Assembly: GCA_016744695.1 (NCBI GenBank)
Contig: JADGDV010000013.1
Span: 25,223-89,222, forward strand
DNA from: Hahellaceae bacterium
GTDB taxonomy: Bacteria; Pseudomonadota; Gammaproteobacteria; Pseudomonadales; Oleiphilaceae
Direction: 5' to 3'
DNA length: 64,000 nucleotides
The notes below the pieces were generated by a model, which searched no databases, was not told the DNA's origin, and worked only from the letters and a program-made list of their open reading frames with translations. How positions within the stretch are numbered: position 1 is the first letter of the stretch; each line of letters opens with the position of its first letter. The position numbers and the translations under genes were made by a program. Positions 52,910 to 61,890 of this stretch are shown here, in pieces.

Positions 52910-54571
52910 ATGACAGATCATTATTTTGCAAACACTCACACTGTCGAGAACCAGCCACCAGAGTTAGAAAACTACAATTTATTTGAGCAGGACAACGCCC
53001 TAAAAGAAGCCGTTGAACGCGAAGGGGCCAACTGGGCTAGGCAAGACATTTCTTCATTTGGAGAAAAGGTAGGACAAGCGAGCTACATAGAGCTAGGCTT
53101 TCAAGCCAATGAAAACAAACCCGTGCTTCATAGCCACAACCGGTTTGGACAACGCATTGACCTCGTTAAGTTTCACCCCGCTTACCATGAGCTAATGAAG
53201 ACATCTGTTGAGAATGGGCTGCATTCATCCCCTTGGACAAATCCAAAACAAGGTGCTCATGTTGCCCGTAGCGCAAAGTTCTACCTTCAGAGTCAAATAG
53301 AAGCTGCTCACTGCTGCCCTATCACAATGACCTTTGCAGCCATTCCCGCATTACGCACACAACCGAATCTAGCGAAAATATGGGAACCGCTAATTACCTC
53401 ACAACATTATAATCCAGCAAATACCCCTCCTAACCAAAAACAGGGCATTACCATCGGTATGGCAATGACCGAAAAGCAAGGGGGCTCTGATGTTAGGGCC
53501 AACACAACTAAAGCCCACCCCGTTGGTCAAGGTGGCTCTGGTGAACTTTATGAGCTTGTTGGTCATAAATATTTTGTATCTGCTCCGATGTGTGATGCAT
53601 TTTTAATGCTTGCCCAAACCCCAGCGGGGCTATCTTGCTTTCTGGTACCTAGATGGCTTGCGGATGGGAATAAAAACCCACTTCAATTTCTTAGACTCAA
53701 AGATAAAATGGGTAACGTTGCTAATGCATCTAGCGAAACGGAGCTGCGTGGAGCCTTAGGGTATATGGTCGGTGAAGAAGGTCGTGGAGTGAAAACCATT
53801 ATTGAAATGGTTTCTCTTACTCGCTTTGACTGCATGGTTGGGTCCTCAGCAGGGCAGCGACTCGCTGTCGCCCATGCGACTCATCATTGCCACTATCGAT
53901 CAGCCTTCGGAGCCAAGCTTGATCAACAACCCTTGATGCAAAATGTATTAGCAGACCTAGCACTAGAACAAGAAGGCTCCCTTGCTTTTACTATGCGCAT
54001 GGCTCGCTCGTTAGACAATCAACACGATGAGTCAGAGCAATTATTAATGCGTTTAGGTACCGCTGTTGGTAAATACTGGATTTGCAAACGCACCCCTAAT
54101 CACGCCTATGAGTCAATGGAGTGTATTGGTGGTAGTGGCGTTATGGAAAGCAGTATTTTTCCACGGTTATTTCGTGAATCACCCATTAACTCTATTTGGG
54201 AAGGCAGTGGCAATGTTCAGTGCCTCGACGTATTGCGCGCTATATCAAAAACACCGTCTGTTATTGATGTTTTTTTTAATGAAGTTGATAAAGCAAAAGG
54301 CTCAAACAATACCCTTGATAATTTTGTGCTTAAGTTAAAAAGTGAGTTCACAGACCTCAGCGACATTGAATACCGAGCACGTAACATTGTCGATCGCCTC
54401 GCATTAGCTATACAAGGGTCCTTATTAGTGCGTAACAGCAGCAATATGATAAGTGACTTGTTTTGTTCTTCTCGTTTACACCATAATGGCGGCCATAATA
54501 TTGGCACTATGCCAAAAAGTAAGGTTTGCACACAGATTATTGAACGCGCCAGACCGATGATAAAGACATAA
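52910..54571 (+). CDS. aidB: AidB-type acyl-CoA dehydrogenase family protein
   Basis: The 553-residue flavoprotein aligns along its length with E. coli AidB: FHPAYHELM, CCPITMTFAAIPAL, GMAMTEKQGGSDVRANTTKA, LVGHKYFVSAP, GLSCFLVPRW, RLKDKMGNVANASSE, MVSLTRFDCMVGS and SPINSIWEGSGNVQCLDVLRA. AidB is an FAD protein of the adaptive response to alkylation that binds DNA and has weak dehydrogenase activity. The E. coli gene is in the Ada regulon, but no ada or alkylation gene is seen here. AAGGA lies 7 bases before the ATG. The C-terminal ~60 residues are less conserved than the core. Confidence 0.9.
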   Translation: MTDHYFANTHTVENQPPELENYNLFEQDNALKEAVEREGANWARQDISSFGEKVGQASYIELGFQANENKPVLHSHNRFGQRIDLVKFHPAYHELMKTSVENGLHSSPWTNPKQGAHVARSAKFYLQSQIEAAHCCPITMTFAAIPALRTQPNLAKIWEPLITSQHYNPANTPPNQKQGITIGMAMTEKQGGSDVRANTTKAHPVGQGGSGELYELVGHKYFVSAPMCDAFLMLAQTPAGLSCFLVPRWLADGNKNPLQFLRLKDKMGNVANASSETELRGALGYMVGEEGRGVKTIIEMVSLTRFDCMVGSSAGQRLAVAHATHHCHYRSAFGAKLDQQPLMQNVLADLALEQEGSLAFTMRMARSLDNQHDESEQLLMRLGTAVGKYWICKRTPNHAYESMECIGGSGVMESSIFPRLFRESPINSIWEGSGNVQCLDVLRAISKTPSVIDVFFNEVDKAKGSNNTLDNFVLKLKSEFTDLSDIEYRARNIVDRLALAIQGSLLVRNSSNMISDLFCSSRLHHNGGHNIGTMPKSKVCTQIIERARPMIKT

Positions 54572-54628
54572 TCCTCTGCATAGCATTACTGTTTTTTAAC
54601 TTGAAAGACACACAAAAAGCGACCCGAT

Positions 54629-55669
54629 ATGAACGACAACCAAAGACAGCAAAACCGCAGTAAATTCACCTTCGCCTTTGCCGCATTTGCACTTGGAATG
54701 CTGATATCAGCAACCATTATCAACGCCAACAAAGGCCCGTCAATCGATGACGCAAGCGGACTTATCAACTTTAAAGGTTCTAACTATACACTGAATGACT
54801 TACCGACCAGTGTCGCCATGCCCTATTATGAAATGGAGCATGAACACTTTGAAAAACAACGTGCCTTTCTAGGAGAAGCAGTTATTCAACTTGTTGCCGC
54901 AGAACAGGCAAAAAAAGAAAATATCAGTGAAGAAGCGGCTATGGAAAAACTATTAGCCGTTTCGCCTGCCTCTGAAGAAGAAGTAAGCACATTCTTTGAA
55001 GCAAACAAAGATCGCATCGGTAAGCCTTTTTATGAAATAAAGGCTGATATTGCTCAATACCTCACGCAACAAAAAGAGAGAGAAAAACGCCTTTCTTTAC
55101 TAGAAGAATTAGAGCTTAAAGGTGATTTCTCACTGCTAATTAAAGCGCCAGCATCGCCTACAGTGTTTATCGATACAGAAGGCTACCCAAGCACAGGCAA
55201 CCCTAAGGCAAAAATAAACATTGTTGAATTTGCAGATTATCAATGCCCTCACTGTAAAGAAGCAAGCCAACAATTACACGCCTTGCTAGAAGAATACAAA
55301 GACCAAATACAACTCACTTATATGGACTTCCCTATTAACCGCTCAGGTATCTCGCGTAAAGTGTCTGAGGGTGCGGTATGCGCTGACCAGCAAGGTAAAT
55401 TTTGGGAATATAATAACCAGGCATTTGAAGAACAAGTTCAGCTAAGTGACAACTCGCCTCACACTATCGCTAAAACACTTCAGCTTGATCTTGCGCAGTT
55501 TGACCAATGTATTGCAGACTCTGCCACCGCTAAAAAAGTAAAAGCTTCAGAACTTCAAGCAATTAACTTAGGCGTGAGAGGTACACCAGCGATCTATATT
55601 AATGGGAGAAAACTGGAAGGGCATTACCTTGACAAGGCATTGAGAAAAGCAGTGGTAGAACTGCTTTAA
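54629..55669 (+). CDS. membrane-anchored DsbA-like oxidoreductase with N-terminal SurA/PpiC-like helical segment
   Basis: The 346-residue protein has an uncleaved-looking N-terminal anchor (about 12-33). A helical region (about 75-170) has EAVIQLVAAEQAKKENISEEAAMEKLL and EEVSTFFEANKDRIGKPFYEIKADIAQYLTQQK, reminiscent of SurA-type chaperone segments. A DsbA-fold thioredoxin domain follows with CPHC at residues 206-209 (EFADYQCPHCKEASQ), two further cysteines (GAVCADQ and FDQCIAD) and the cis-Pro loop GVRGTPAIYINGRKL. It is probably a periplasmic thiol oxidoreductase or isomerase. It stands alone between aidB and the lipoprotein operon. Confidence 0.8.
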   Translation: MNDNQRQQNRSKFTFAFAAFALGMLISATIINANKGPSIDDASGLINFKGSNYTLNDLPTSVAMPYYEMEHEHFEKQRAFLGEAVIQLVAAEQAKKENISEEAAMEKLLAVSPASEEEVSTFFEANKDRIGKPFYEIKADIAQYLTQQKEREKRLSLLEELELKGDFSLLIKAPASPTVFIDTEGYPSTGNPKAKINIVEFADYQCPHCKEASQQLHALLEEYKDQIQLTYMDFPINRSGISRKVSEGAVCADQQGKFWEYNNQAFEEQVQLSDNSPHTIAKTLQLDLAQFDQCIADSATAKKVKASELQAINLGVRGTPAIYINGRKLEGHYLDKALRKAVVELL

Positions 55670-55709
55670 CACCCTAAATGTAAGTTATTATAAGTACCCA
55701 GCATGACTG

Positions 55710-56681
55710 TTAATTAGATGTTATTAGCTCATACACGTAATCAACCATATTAGCACTCAACATATCCCTAGCTCTTTGCTCTACCTGCCCCTTATCTGTC
55801 GCTGAGACCTTAAGGGGCCAACGTTTTTTAGCAATAACCTCATCATATTTCATCAAACTAATCTCGGTTGAACCACGTAACCAATACCAACCCTGCTTTT
55901 TTTGTATTTCCTCAGTATCCATGGTCGCTTTAAGTTGATAAAAAGAGCCTTCATCAAGCGTAATTCCAAGCGCACTGACGGCACTTTCTAAACTCTGCTG
56001 TAACTGTACTGAATCAGCTACAACATTAAAATGTAAAGCAACCAAAGCCTCACGCAGTAGCGCCTCAAGCTTAGCTTGATCATAGTGGGCAGGTATACCT
56101 TTTCCACTGACTACGCCAAGGTTACGATTAAGATTACTTCGTTGATTCTCAATCTCTCTTGCTTGCTTAAGAACGGCTAATGCTGCAATGGGGTTTGGAG
56201 CTCTTTGCCCTGCATAAATCACCCGCTCTTCAATTTTCCGATCCGCACTGCGAACCCCTTCACGGAAACGTCGCTCTGCCGGCGCTTTTTCCAAAACAGC
56301 CAAAGCGAAGGATCGCCCATCATCCGACTGCCAAGTTTCCACCACTTGGGCACCTTCAAGCACATGCTTTGCTTCCGTTGAAACATACCTTGCGAGACTC
56401 TGCTTATTAGTCGTCACGCGTCCAGATTGGCCAGTTGTTATCTGTGCTTCTGAAAAATCAAGAGATTGATCTTTAATAGCTACTTCAAAGATCTTAGCCA
56501 GATTAGCCAGCGCCCTATCATTAGCTCCATTGCGACTATCGGCCTCACCAACAGCACTGAGATAACGCTTTTGGGAATAATTTTCTGCGGGCTGGTCAAG
56601 CCACGACGGCTGGCTTGAAGTTAAACTACAGGCCGCTAATAAAAGACTTAAAAGCAATGTTGTTATGATTTTTATATTCAT
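55710..56681 (-). CDS. LPP20-family lipoprotein (long)
   Basis: The 323-residue protein has a lipoprotein signal ending LLLAACSLT (Ser at +2, so outer-membrane sorting by the Lol rule). It starts the LPP20-type domain with SWLDQPAENYSQKRYLSAVGEADSRNGANDRALANLAKIFEVAI, a pattern of small residues and the GxG(x)A(x)R motif that recurs in LPP20 proteins. A long C-terminal extension contains a further repeat-like domain. It is the last gene of the four-lipoprotein operon, 24 bases after the COG3014-like gene. Its function is unknown. Confidence 0.8.
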   Translation of the reverse strand: MNIKIITTLLLSLLLAACSLTSSQPSWLDQPAENYSQKRYLSAVGEADSRNGANDRALANLAKIFEVAIKDQSLDFSEAQITTGQSGRVTTNKQSLARYVSTEAKHVLEGAQVVETWQSDDGRSFALAVLEKAPAERRFREGVRSADRKIEERVIYAGQRAPNPIAALAVLKQAREIENQRSNLNRNLGVVSGKGIPAHYDQAKLEALLREALVALHFNVVADSVQLQQSLESAVSALGITLDEGSFYQLKATMDTEEIQKKQGWYWLRGSTEISLMKYDEVIAKKRWPLKVSATDKGQVEQRARDMLSANMVDYVYELITSN

Positions 56682-56705
56682 TATTATTCAACCCTGAAAA
56701 CTCAG

Positions 56706-57977
56706 CTAAAAATATGAGTAGAATGTTCTACGACTTGCAGAAGAAATAAACAGTACTATTTTATCACCCGCGCGGGCAGTGAACTCGGTCTTTTCTGACG
56801 TTGATGTTACAAAATTGTTTACAGGTAACGGGTATTTACCCGTCGGCACTAAAAACCTGGAAACCTGAATAGTTGATGGCAACATATTCCAACTACGAAT
56901 ATCTGCAGACTCCGTTAATAATGTAGCTAAATTCATTAGCAACCCCAAACTACTATTTTGACCATTCGCCTGCTTAACCATTTCAGCTTTCGCAACCATA
57001 CGAGCCAATGTCATTGTATATATTTGTGCAAAATTATCAGCAAGATCTTCTCTTGCTAGCGCCTCTATATCTTCAAGAGTTTGAGTAATATAATGCTTTC
57101 CATCAAAGTTAACGTTTAATGGCCTTTTCACATAATCTGACTCTGGATACGTGGGCACAGCAAGAGAAACAACTTGCTCTAAAGATGGCACCCACACACT
57201 CAATGACTTTTCACGTTTACTGGTTACTATACCATCCCAGTAAATCACAATAATTTCTGCGGAGTCTGGAGGCAAGGTCGTTGCAACCATATTAAACCGC
57301 TGATTATATTTTTTATAATCAGCATCAAGCCCTAGATCTCGGCTCAAATTAAGAAGACTATATTTCAACGCGGCGGGAAGATGAATGTTGCGCACAGTCA
57401 TTATTTTTTCAGCCTTACGATAGCTGATCATTGCATCGTCTAACTCCCCCCCTAATTCATAAACCAAACCAGCAATATAATGACTACTTGCAAGCTGTCC
57501 ACTGGGGCCACTTGCGCTTGCCAACTCATCCATTACAACACTAGCCTGCAAGACCTCAACCCTTGCTGCATCAAGATCATTTTGCATCAAATAATTAATC
57601 GACATTAACTCATGCAACAATACCCGCTCACTGGCGCTACCATCGTAGCTTGTTAGTGTTTCATTAATAGTGGTAGCCCACACACTTTCACTCACACTTA
57701 CGGCCTGAAGAGCATTAAGTATTTCTTTTGCCAATTGAAGGTCCTTGTTAGCATCAGAGAAATTTCCCCTAATACTTTTCAATAAACCTACATTTAACAA
57801 ATATTGCGCACGATCACGGTCTGAGGCATCAATTTCTTGCAATGCAAGCAATGTTTTTTCAGCGCCTAAGCCTTCAAGTCCTTCCGCTAGAGAATTCACT
57901 TCCGTTTGATGCATGGCGCAAGCCTGCAAAAAAAATGGTAATAAAAAAAAGAGTACGCTCTTTAATTTTAATGGCAT
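56706..57977 (-). CDS. COG3014-like TPR lipoprotein
   Basis: The protein (423 residues from the ATG at 57977; the ORF track uses a TTG at 57989) has a signal with lipobox FFLQACAMH. The ~200-residue helical part shows TPR-like repeats (RAQYLLNVGLLKSIRGNFSDANKDLQLAKEIL, LLHELMSINYLMQNDLDAARVEV, SHYIAGLVYELGGELDDAMISYRKAEKIM). A C-terminal domain follows with VSLAVPTYPES and NLATLLTESADIRSWNMLPSTIQVSRFLVP. I assign it to the COG3014 family from memory of its pairing with LpoB-like genes. The start choice is uncertain: an AAGGT is placed better for the TTG. Confidence 0.75.
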   Translation of the reverse strand: MPLKLKSVLFFLLPFFLQACAMHQTEVNSLAEGLEGLGAEKTLLALQEIDASDRDRAQYLLNVGLLKSIRGNFSDANKDLQLAKEILNALQAVSVSESVWATTINETLTSYDGSASERVLLHELMSINYLMQNDLDAARVEVLQASVVMDELASASGPSGQLASSHYIAGLVYELGGELDDAMISYRKAEKIMTVRNIHLPAALKYSLLNLSRDLGLDADYKKYNQRFNMVATTLPPDSAEIIVIYWDGIVTSKREKSLSVWVPSLEQVVSLAVPTYPESDYVKRPLNVNFDGKHYITQTLEDIEALAREDLADNFAQIYTMTLARMVAKAEMVKQANGQNSSLGLLMNLATLLTESADIRSWNMLPSTIQVSRFLVPTGKYPLPVNNFVTSTSEKTEFTARAGDKIVLFISSASRRTFYSYF

Positions 57978-57989
57978 AAAATCAAACAA

Positions 57990-58580
57990 CTAGTAACGAA
58001 CCTTCGCATTTTCAACCAACTTCTTGATTTTCTTCTGCCCAAGCCACACTTTGCGGTTATCGGCCATACTGATTAGTGTCAGATCAACTTGGTAGTAACG
58101 CACCTGTTCTTTGCCATCAACATCCACGATAGTATTTATCTGACCCTTCAACATAAAATCTGCGCCAACTTCTTTACCTGCTTCATTACGTGTTTTTTCA
58201 GATGAGTTAAGGTCTTGATCTTTTCTTTCTTCACGTATTTCACCACGCTCAGTACTAGACGCTACGAATTCAACCCGCCCAGAATTAATTAACGCTCTTT
58301 CCATATCAGCAACAAAGGTATTTACATTAATGTGTTCATGACTAAGGTTTCGCACAGATCCCACAATCACTGCTGGTGCATGACCTTTTTTGCTAACAAA
58401 ATTTGAAATCCAGGGACGAGAAAGAACATCTGTAATCATCTCCTCGGCCACTAACCGAGAGTCCGTATCGTTCCAGTTTCCACTGAGGTCGATAGTCTCA
58501 TTAACATCCATACGTGTAACCTGTGTGCCACACCCTGCTATTAACAAACTTGATAAAATGACTGCCAAGTAAATTCTCAT
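57990..58580 (-). CDS. LpoB-like outer-membrane lipoprotein (penicillin-binding-protein activator family)
   Basis: The 196-residue lipoprotein has lipobox LLIAGCGTQ and a DUF-type LpoB domain: DLSGNWNDTDSRLVAEEMITDVLSRPWI, APAVIVGSVRNLSHEHINVNTFVADMERALINSGRVEFVASS, the R/E-rich variable loop, then GADFMLKGQINTIVDVDGKEQVRYYQVDLTLISMADNRKVWLGQKKIKKLV. In E. coli LpoB activates PBP1b through the outer membrane. Gly at +2 predicts outer-membrane sorting. It starts 2 bases after the LPP20 gene and abuts the COG3014-like gene, so the group is tightly coupled. Confidence 0.85.
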   Translation of the reverse strand: MRIYLAVILSSLLIAGCGTQVTRMDVNETIDLSGNWNDTDSRLVAEEMITDVLSRPWISNFVSKKGHAPAVIVGSVRNLSHEHINVNTFVADMERALINSGRVEFVASSTERGEIREERKDQDLNSSEKTRNEAGKEVGADFMLKGQINTIVDVDGKEQVRYYQVDLTLISMADNRKVWLGQKKIKKLVENAKVRY

Positions 58581-58582
58581 TG

Positions 58583-59128
58583 TTATTTCTTCTCCATAAA
58601 GCGATCAAAATTGGTGCTAGCGTTTTCTTTATAATACTTTTTAAAAGCATCACTCAAGGACGTTGCCGTTTTCAGCGTAGCCTCAACAGCATCTAAGTCT
58701 AGCTCTGCAAAGGCATAAATATCATTAGTATCGTCATCTTTCCAATGCCCAAGTATTCGAGCACCACTTAACGCTAACTGAGTTGTACTACGTATTTCTC
58801 GTTCAACATTAAGGTCAGCTTCGCCGCCAGAACTTGCGGTGTAATCTTTACTCACGGCGTCAATATAGGTAGACAAAACCCGAGCGACTTCAGCTCGTGC
58901 ACGATTATCAGCCGTTGATTTTTGCAAAGAGACATCTCCCATCGCCGGAGCCATACCTACACCATGTATCAAACGGCCCTCATTATTCTCAACAGCCTGA
59001 CTACCTTCGTTAACCCAATCAGGCGCACCACTGATACCCATATCACTATCAATAGTAGTCTTGCTGGAGCAAGCACCCAGCACCAGTGTAAAAAGTACTA
59101 TATATAAAAAACTCATGAACTTAGTCAT
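58583..59128 (-). CDS. LPP20-family lipoprotein (short)
   Basis: The 181-residue lipoprotein has lipobox LVLGACSSK (Ser at +2) and an LPP20 domain: APDWVNEGSQAVENNEGRLIHGVGMAPAMGDVSLQKSTADNRARAEVARVLSTYI, then STTQLALSGARILGHWKDDDTNDIYAFAELDLDAVE. It is the first gene of the four-lipoprotein operon and starts divergently from panP across 245 bases. LPP20 proteins include the flagellar FlgP, but no flagellar genes are nearby. Confidence 0.82.
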   Translation of the reverse strand: MTKFMSFLYIVLFTLVLGACSSKTTIDSDMGISGAPDWVNEGSQAVENNEGRLIHGVGMAPAMGDVSLQKSTADNRARAEVARVLSTYIDAVSKDYTASSGGEADLNVEREIRSTTQLALSGARILGHWKDDDTNDIYAFAELDLDAVEATLKTATSLSDAFKKYYKENASTNFDRFMEKK

Positions 59129-59373
59129 ACATCAAACTCCCCGATTAAATTACTGTTACTAAGCATACTCAATATTATTAACCTAGGCGAACAAAGTCAT
59201 AAAAATAGATTAAAGAAGTCTACAATTCGTCTCAGTCAAACTCACCCTTTACAGCCCTCTGGTTATCTTATGCATGACAGTTTATACTGTGCATCACTAA
59301 AAACTTACACCTAAATATTATGTCCTATCGAGCCTATAGCAGAAGTCAGTCGTTAACACTCGAAGATAATCCT

Positions 59374-61062
59374 ATGCCGCATAACTCCATAAAAAACAAG
59401 AAAAAACTGGCCTTTGCCAGCATTAAAAGCATGTATAGGGTATTCACTGTACCCGAGGCACCTGACTCAACGCTCAGCCAAATTGATAAAAATATTTCCA
59501 GAAACCTAGCAGGTTTCTTACAAGACCATATTGTTGCTGTCGAAAAAGATTTAACAGAGGTAGAAAAAGACTTTTCTGACTCAAAAATACCTGATAAGCC
59601 CATATTTGTTTCAGAACAAACTCAATTTCTTCTCGATAAATTGGTTGCCCAATCGGTTCACACCGCATCCCCCAGTTTTGTGGGTCATATGACCTCTGCA
59701 CTCCCTTACTTTATGCTTCCTCTATCCAAGATTATGATTGCGCTCAATCAAAACCTTGTTAAAACGGAAACATCCAAGGCGTTTACCCCTATGGAGCGCC
59801 AAGTTACAGGCATGCTGCATCGCCTTGTTTACGAGCAAGACAGTGAATTCTATAAGCACTGGATGCACAACACTCATTTTGCATTAGGCTCCATGGGCTC
59901 TGGCGGCACCATTGCCAATGTAACAGCACTCTGGACAGCCAGAAATTTAGCATTTCCAGCAGAAGGGAGCTTTAGAGGCGTTAATCAACAAGGTCTCTTT
60001 AAAGCACTTCGTTACTACGGCTATGAAGGCGCCGCTATTCTAGTTTCAAAGCGAGGTCACTACTCTCTCAGCAAAACAGCCGATATTTTGGGAATTGGCC
60101 GTGAAAACCTCATAGCCATAGAAACTGATAACGACAACCGTATTCAGTTAGACCTATTAAGAGAGCAATGCATTAAGCTGCAGCATGAGAAAATTAAAGT
60201 AATCTCAATCGTAGGCATTGCAGGCACCACTGAAACAGGAAACATAGACCCACTAGAAGAAATTGCAGAAATTGCCCGAGAATTCAAAGCACATTTCCAT
60301 GTAGATGCTGCATGGGGTGGGCCTACTCTATTTTCTCGTGAGCATAAACATCTGTTAAAAGGCATAGAGAAAGCAGACTCTGTCACACTAGATGCCCATA
60401 AACAATTATATGTCCCTATGGGGTCAGGCTTGGTTATATTCAAAGACCCAGCCAAACTAAGCGCTATTGAACATCATGCCCAGTATGTAGTACGCAAAGG
60501 TTCTAAAGACCTAGGTAGCACAACATTAGAAGGTTCTAGACCCGGCATGTCGATGCTTATTCATTCCGGCCTTAGAATTATAGGCAAAGAAGGTTATGAA
60601 ATTCTCATCGATCAGGGCATTGAAAAAGCCAGAGACTTTGCTGAATTAATTAATAACAATGATGATTTTGAATTAATCACCAAGCCCGAACTTAATATTC
60701 TAACCTACCGTTATTGCCCCCAATGGCTTCAGGACGAGCTAAGCATCGCCGAGCCAGAACACGCTGAGCGCATTAATACGCACATCAATCGAATCACCAA
60801 ATATATTCAAAAAACTCAACGAGAGCTTGGGCGAGCATTTGTTTCCAGAACATTACTAGAACCCCAGCACCACAACAACTTCCCTTGCGTTGTATTCAGA
60901 GTAGTTTTGGCAAACCCCTTAACCACGATGGACATTCTCGAAGAAATTTTGATTGAGCAGAGCAAAATAGCTGAAGATGATAAGATTTCAAGCGAAATCA
61001 ATGCATTTAAAAAGCTTTGCAAGCACTCTGAGCCTGAAAACAAGAAACAAGTAAACCAGTAG
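59374..61062 (+). CDS. panP: PLP-dependent aspartate 1-decarboxylase PanP
   Basis: The protein (562 residues from the ATG at 59374; the ORF track begins 18 codons earlier) is a group II PLP decarboxylase. Motifs are TASPSFVGHMTSALPYF, LGSMGSGGTIANVTALW, VDAAWGGPTLFS and the PLP lysine near residue 343 in LDAHKQLYVPMGSGL. The N-terminal VFTVPEAPDSTLSQID matches PanP, which makes beta-alanine from aspartate for pantothenate/CoA in bacteria that lack the classical PanD. Glutamate or tyrosine decarboxylase is the alternative, but the motif set favours PanP. The downstream cupin starts two bases after the stop. Confidence 0.88.
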   Translation: MPHNSIKNKKKLAFASIKSMYRVFTVPEAPDSTLSQIDKNISRNLAGFLQDHIVAVEKDLTEVEKDFSDSKIPDKPIFVSEQTQFLLDKLVAQSVHTASPSFVGHMTSALPYFMLPLSKIMIALNQNLVKTETSKAFTPMERQVTGMLHRLVYEQDSEFYKHWMHNTHFALGSMGSGGTIANVTALWTARNLAFPAEGSFRGVNQQGLFKALRYYGYEGAAILVSKRGHYSLSKTADILGIGRENLIAIETDNDNRIQLDLLREQCIKLQHEKIKVISIVGIAGTTETGNIDPLEEIAEIAREFKAHFHVDAAWGGPTLFSREHKHLLKGIEKADSVTLDAHKQLYVPMGSGLVIFKDPAKLSAIEHHAQYVVRKGSKDLGSTTLEGSRPGMSMLIHSGLRIIGKEGYEILIDQGIEKARDFAELINNNDDFELITKPELNILTYRYCPQWLQDELSIAEPEHAERINTHINRITKYIQKTQRELGRAFVSRTLLEPQHHNNFPCVVFRVVLANPLTTMDILEEILIEQSKIAEDDKISSEINAFKKLCKHSEPENKKQVNQ

Positions 61063-61064
61063 TA

Positions 61065-61559
61065 ATGCAAGTCAAAGAGTCAATAATACAAAAGCTAAAA
61101 CTTGAACCTCACATTGAAGGCGGTTACTTTAAACGGACATTCGAATCGCCTATCCACACCCAAGCTAATCAGGCGGCAATGAGCTCCATTTTTTATATGC
61201 TCACAAATGAAATGCCCATTGGTTATTTACACAAGAACAAATCAGATATCATTCATTTCTTTCATTCTGGCTCACCGATTAAATACTATATTGTGGATGC
61301 AGAAGGCACATTAAGTATAAAAATACTGGGCCCCGATCTTCACCAAGGCCACCAATTCCAACTAATGGTTAAAGGAGGAGACTGGAAGGCGAGCCAGCTA
61401 ATACAAGAAGGGAATTCTTTGAAAGACTTCGGACTCATTAGCGAAGCTGTTTGTCCTGGATTTGAATATAAAGATATGCAACTTGCAACAATAGAAACAC
61501 TTGTAAAACGGTATCCAAGCTTAGTCAAGCAACTCGAACACCTGATAAAAAGTCAATAA
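61065..61559 (+). CDS. cupin-fold DUF985 protein
   Basis: The 164-residue protein has the DUF985/cupin_5 pattern: KLKLEPHIEGGYFKRTFES, SSIFYMLTNEMPIGYLHKNKSDIIHFFHSGSPIKYYIV, GDWKASQLI and SEAVCPGFEYKDMQLA. Metal-ligand-like His and Glu are visible. The enzymatic role is unknown. It begins two bases after the panP stop (TAGTAATG), so it is likely coupled to panP. Its 3' end overlaps the convergent small gene by 7 bases. Confidence 0.85.
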   Translation: MQVKESIIQKLKLEPHIEGGYFKRTFESPIHTQANQAAMSSIFYMLTNEMPIGYLHKNKSDIIHFFHSGSPIKYYIVDAEGTLSIKILGPDLHQGHQFQLMVKGGDWKASQLIQEGNSLKDFGLISEAVCPGFEYKDMQLATIETLVKRYPSLVKQLEHLIKSQ

Positions 61560-61819
61560 AGCGCAGATTCATCCTCAAGCACGTCTTTTATTATATTTAA
61601 GAACATTTTATCTGCATCACTATGGTTTTCAGGAATTCTAACGATGGTTTCAGAGCTAATTGCTTCCGCCATCTTAAGATCAGCATCGGACTCATTTTTA
61701 ACTCGTCGCGCAATCTCCATGCACTTACTTGCCACGGTAGGATCGCTCAATACTTTCTTAATGAAAACACTTAACTCTGAAATCACCCTTGCTTGACGAC
61801 TTTCTTCTGCACTACTCAT
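61553..61819 (-). CDS. small helical protein, unknown
   Basis: The 88-residue protein is predicted to be all-helical and acidic (SELSVFIKKVLSDPTVASKCMEIARRVKNESDADLKMAEAI...), with no signal or membrane segment. I do not recognise it. It lies downstream of the response-regulator gene by about 70 bases on the same strand and converges with the DUF985 gene by overlap. Composition and codon pattern look coding, but no known motif supports it. Confidence 0.55.
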   Translation of the reverse strand: MSSAEESRQARVISELSVFIKKVLSDPTVASKCMEIARRVKNESDADLKMAEAISSETIVRIPENHSDADKMFLNIIKDVLEDESALY

Positions 61820-61890
61820 GCGTACATTCCCTAAAATTTGTTTATTTTACAATACCCTTCGCTTCTTACAGGATACCATAACAGCAATTA

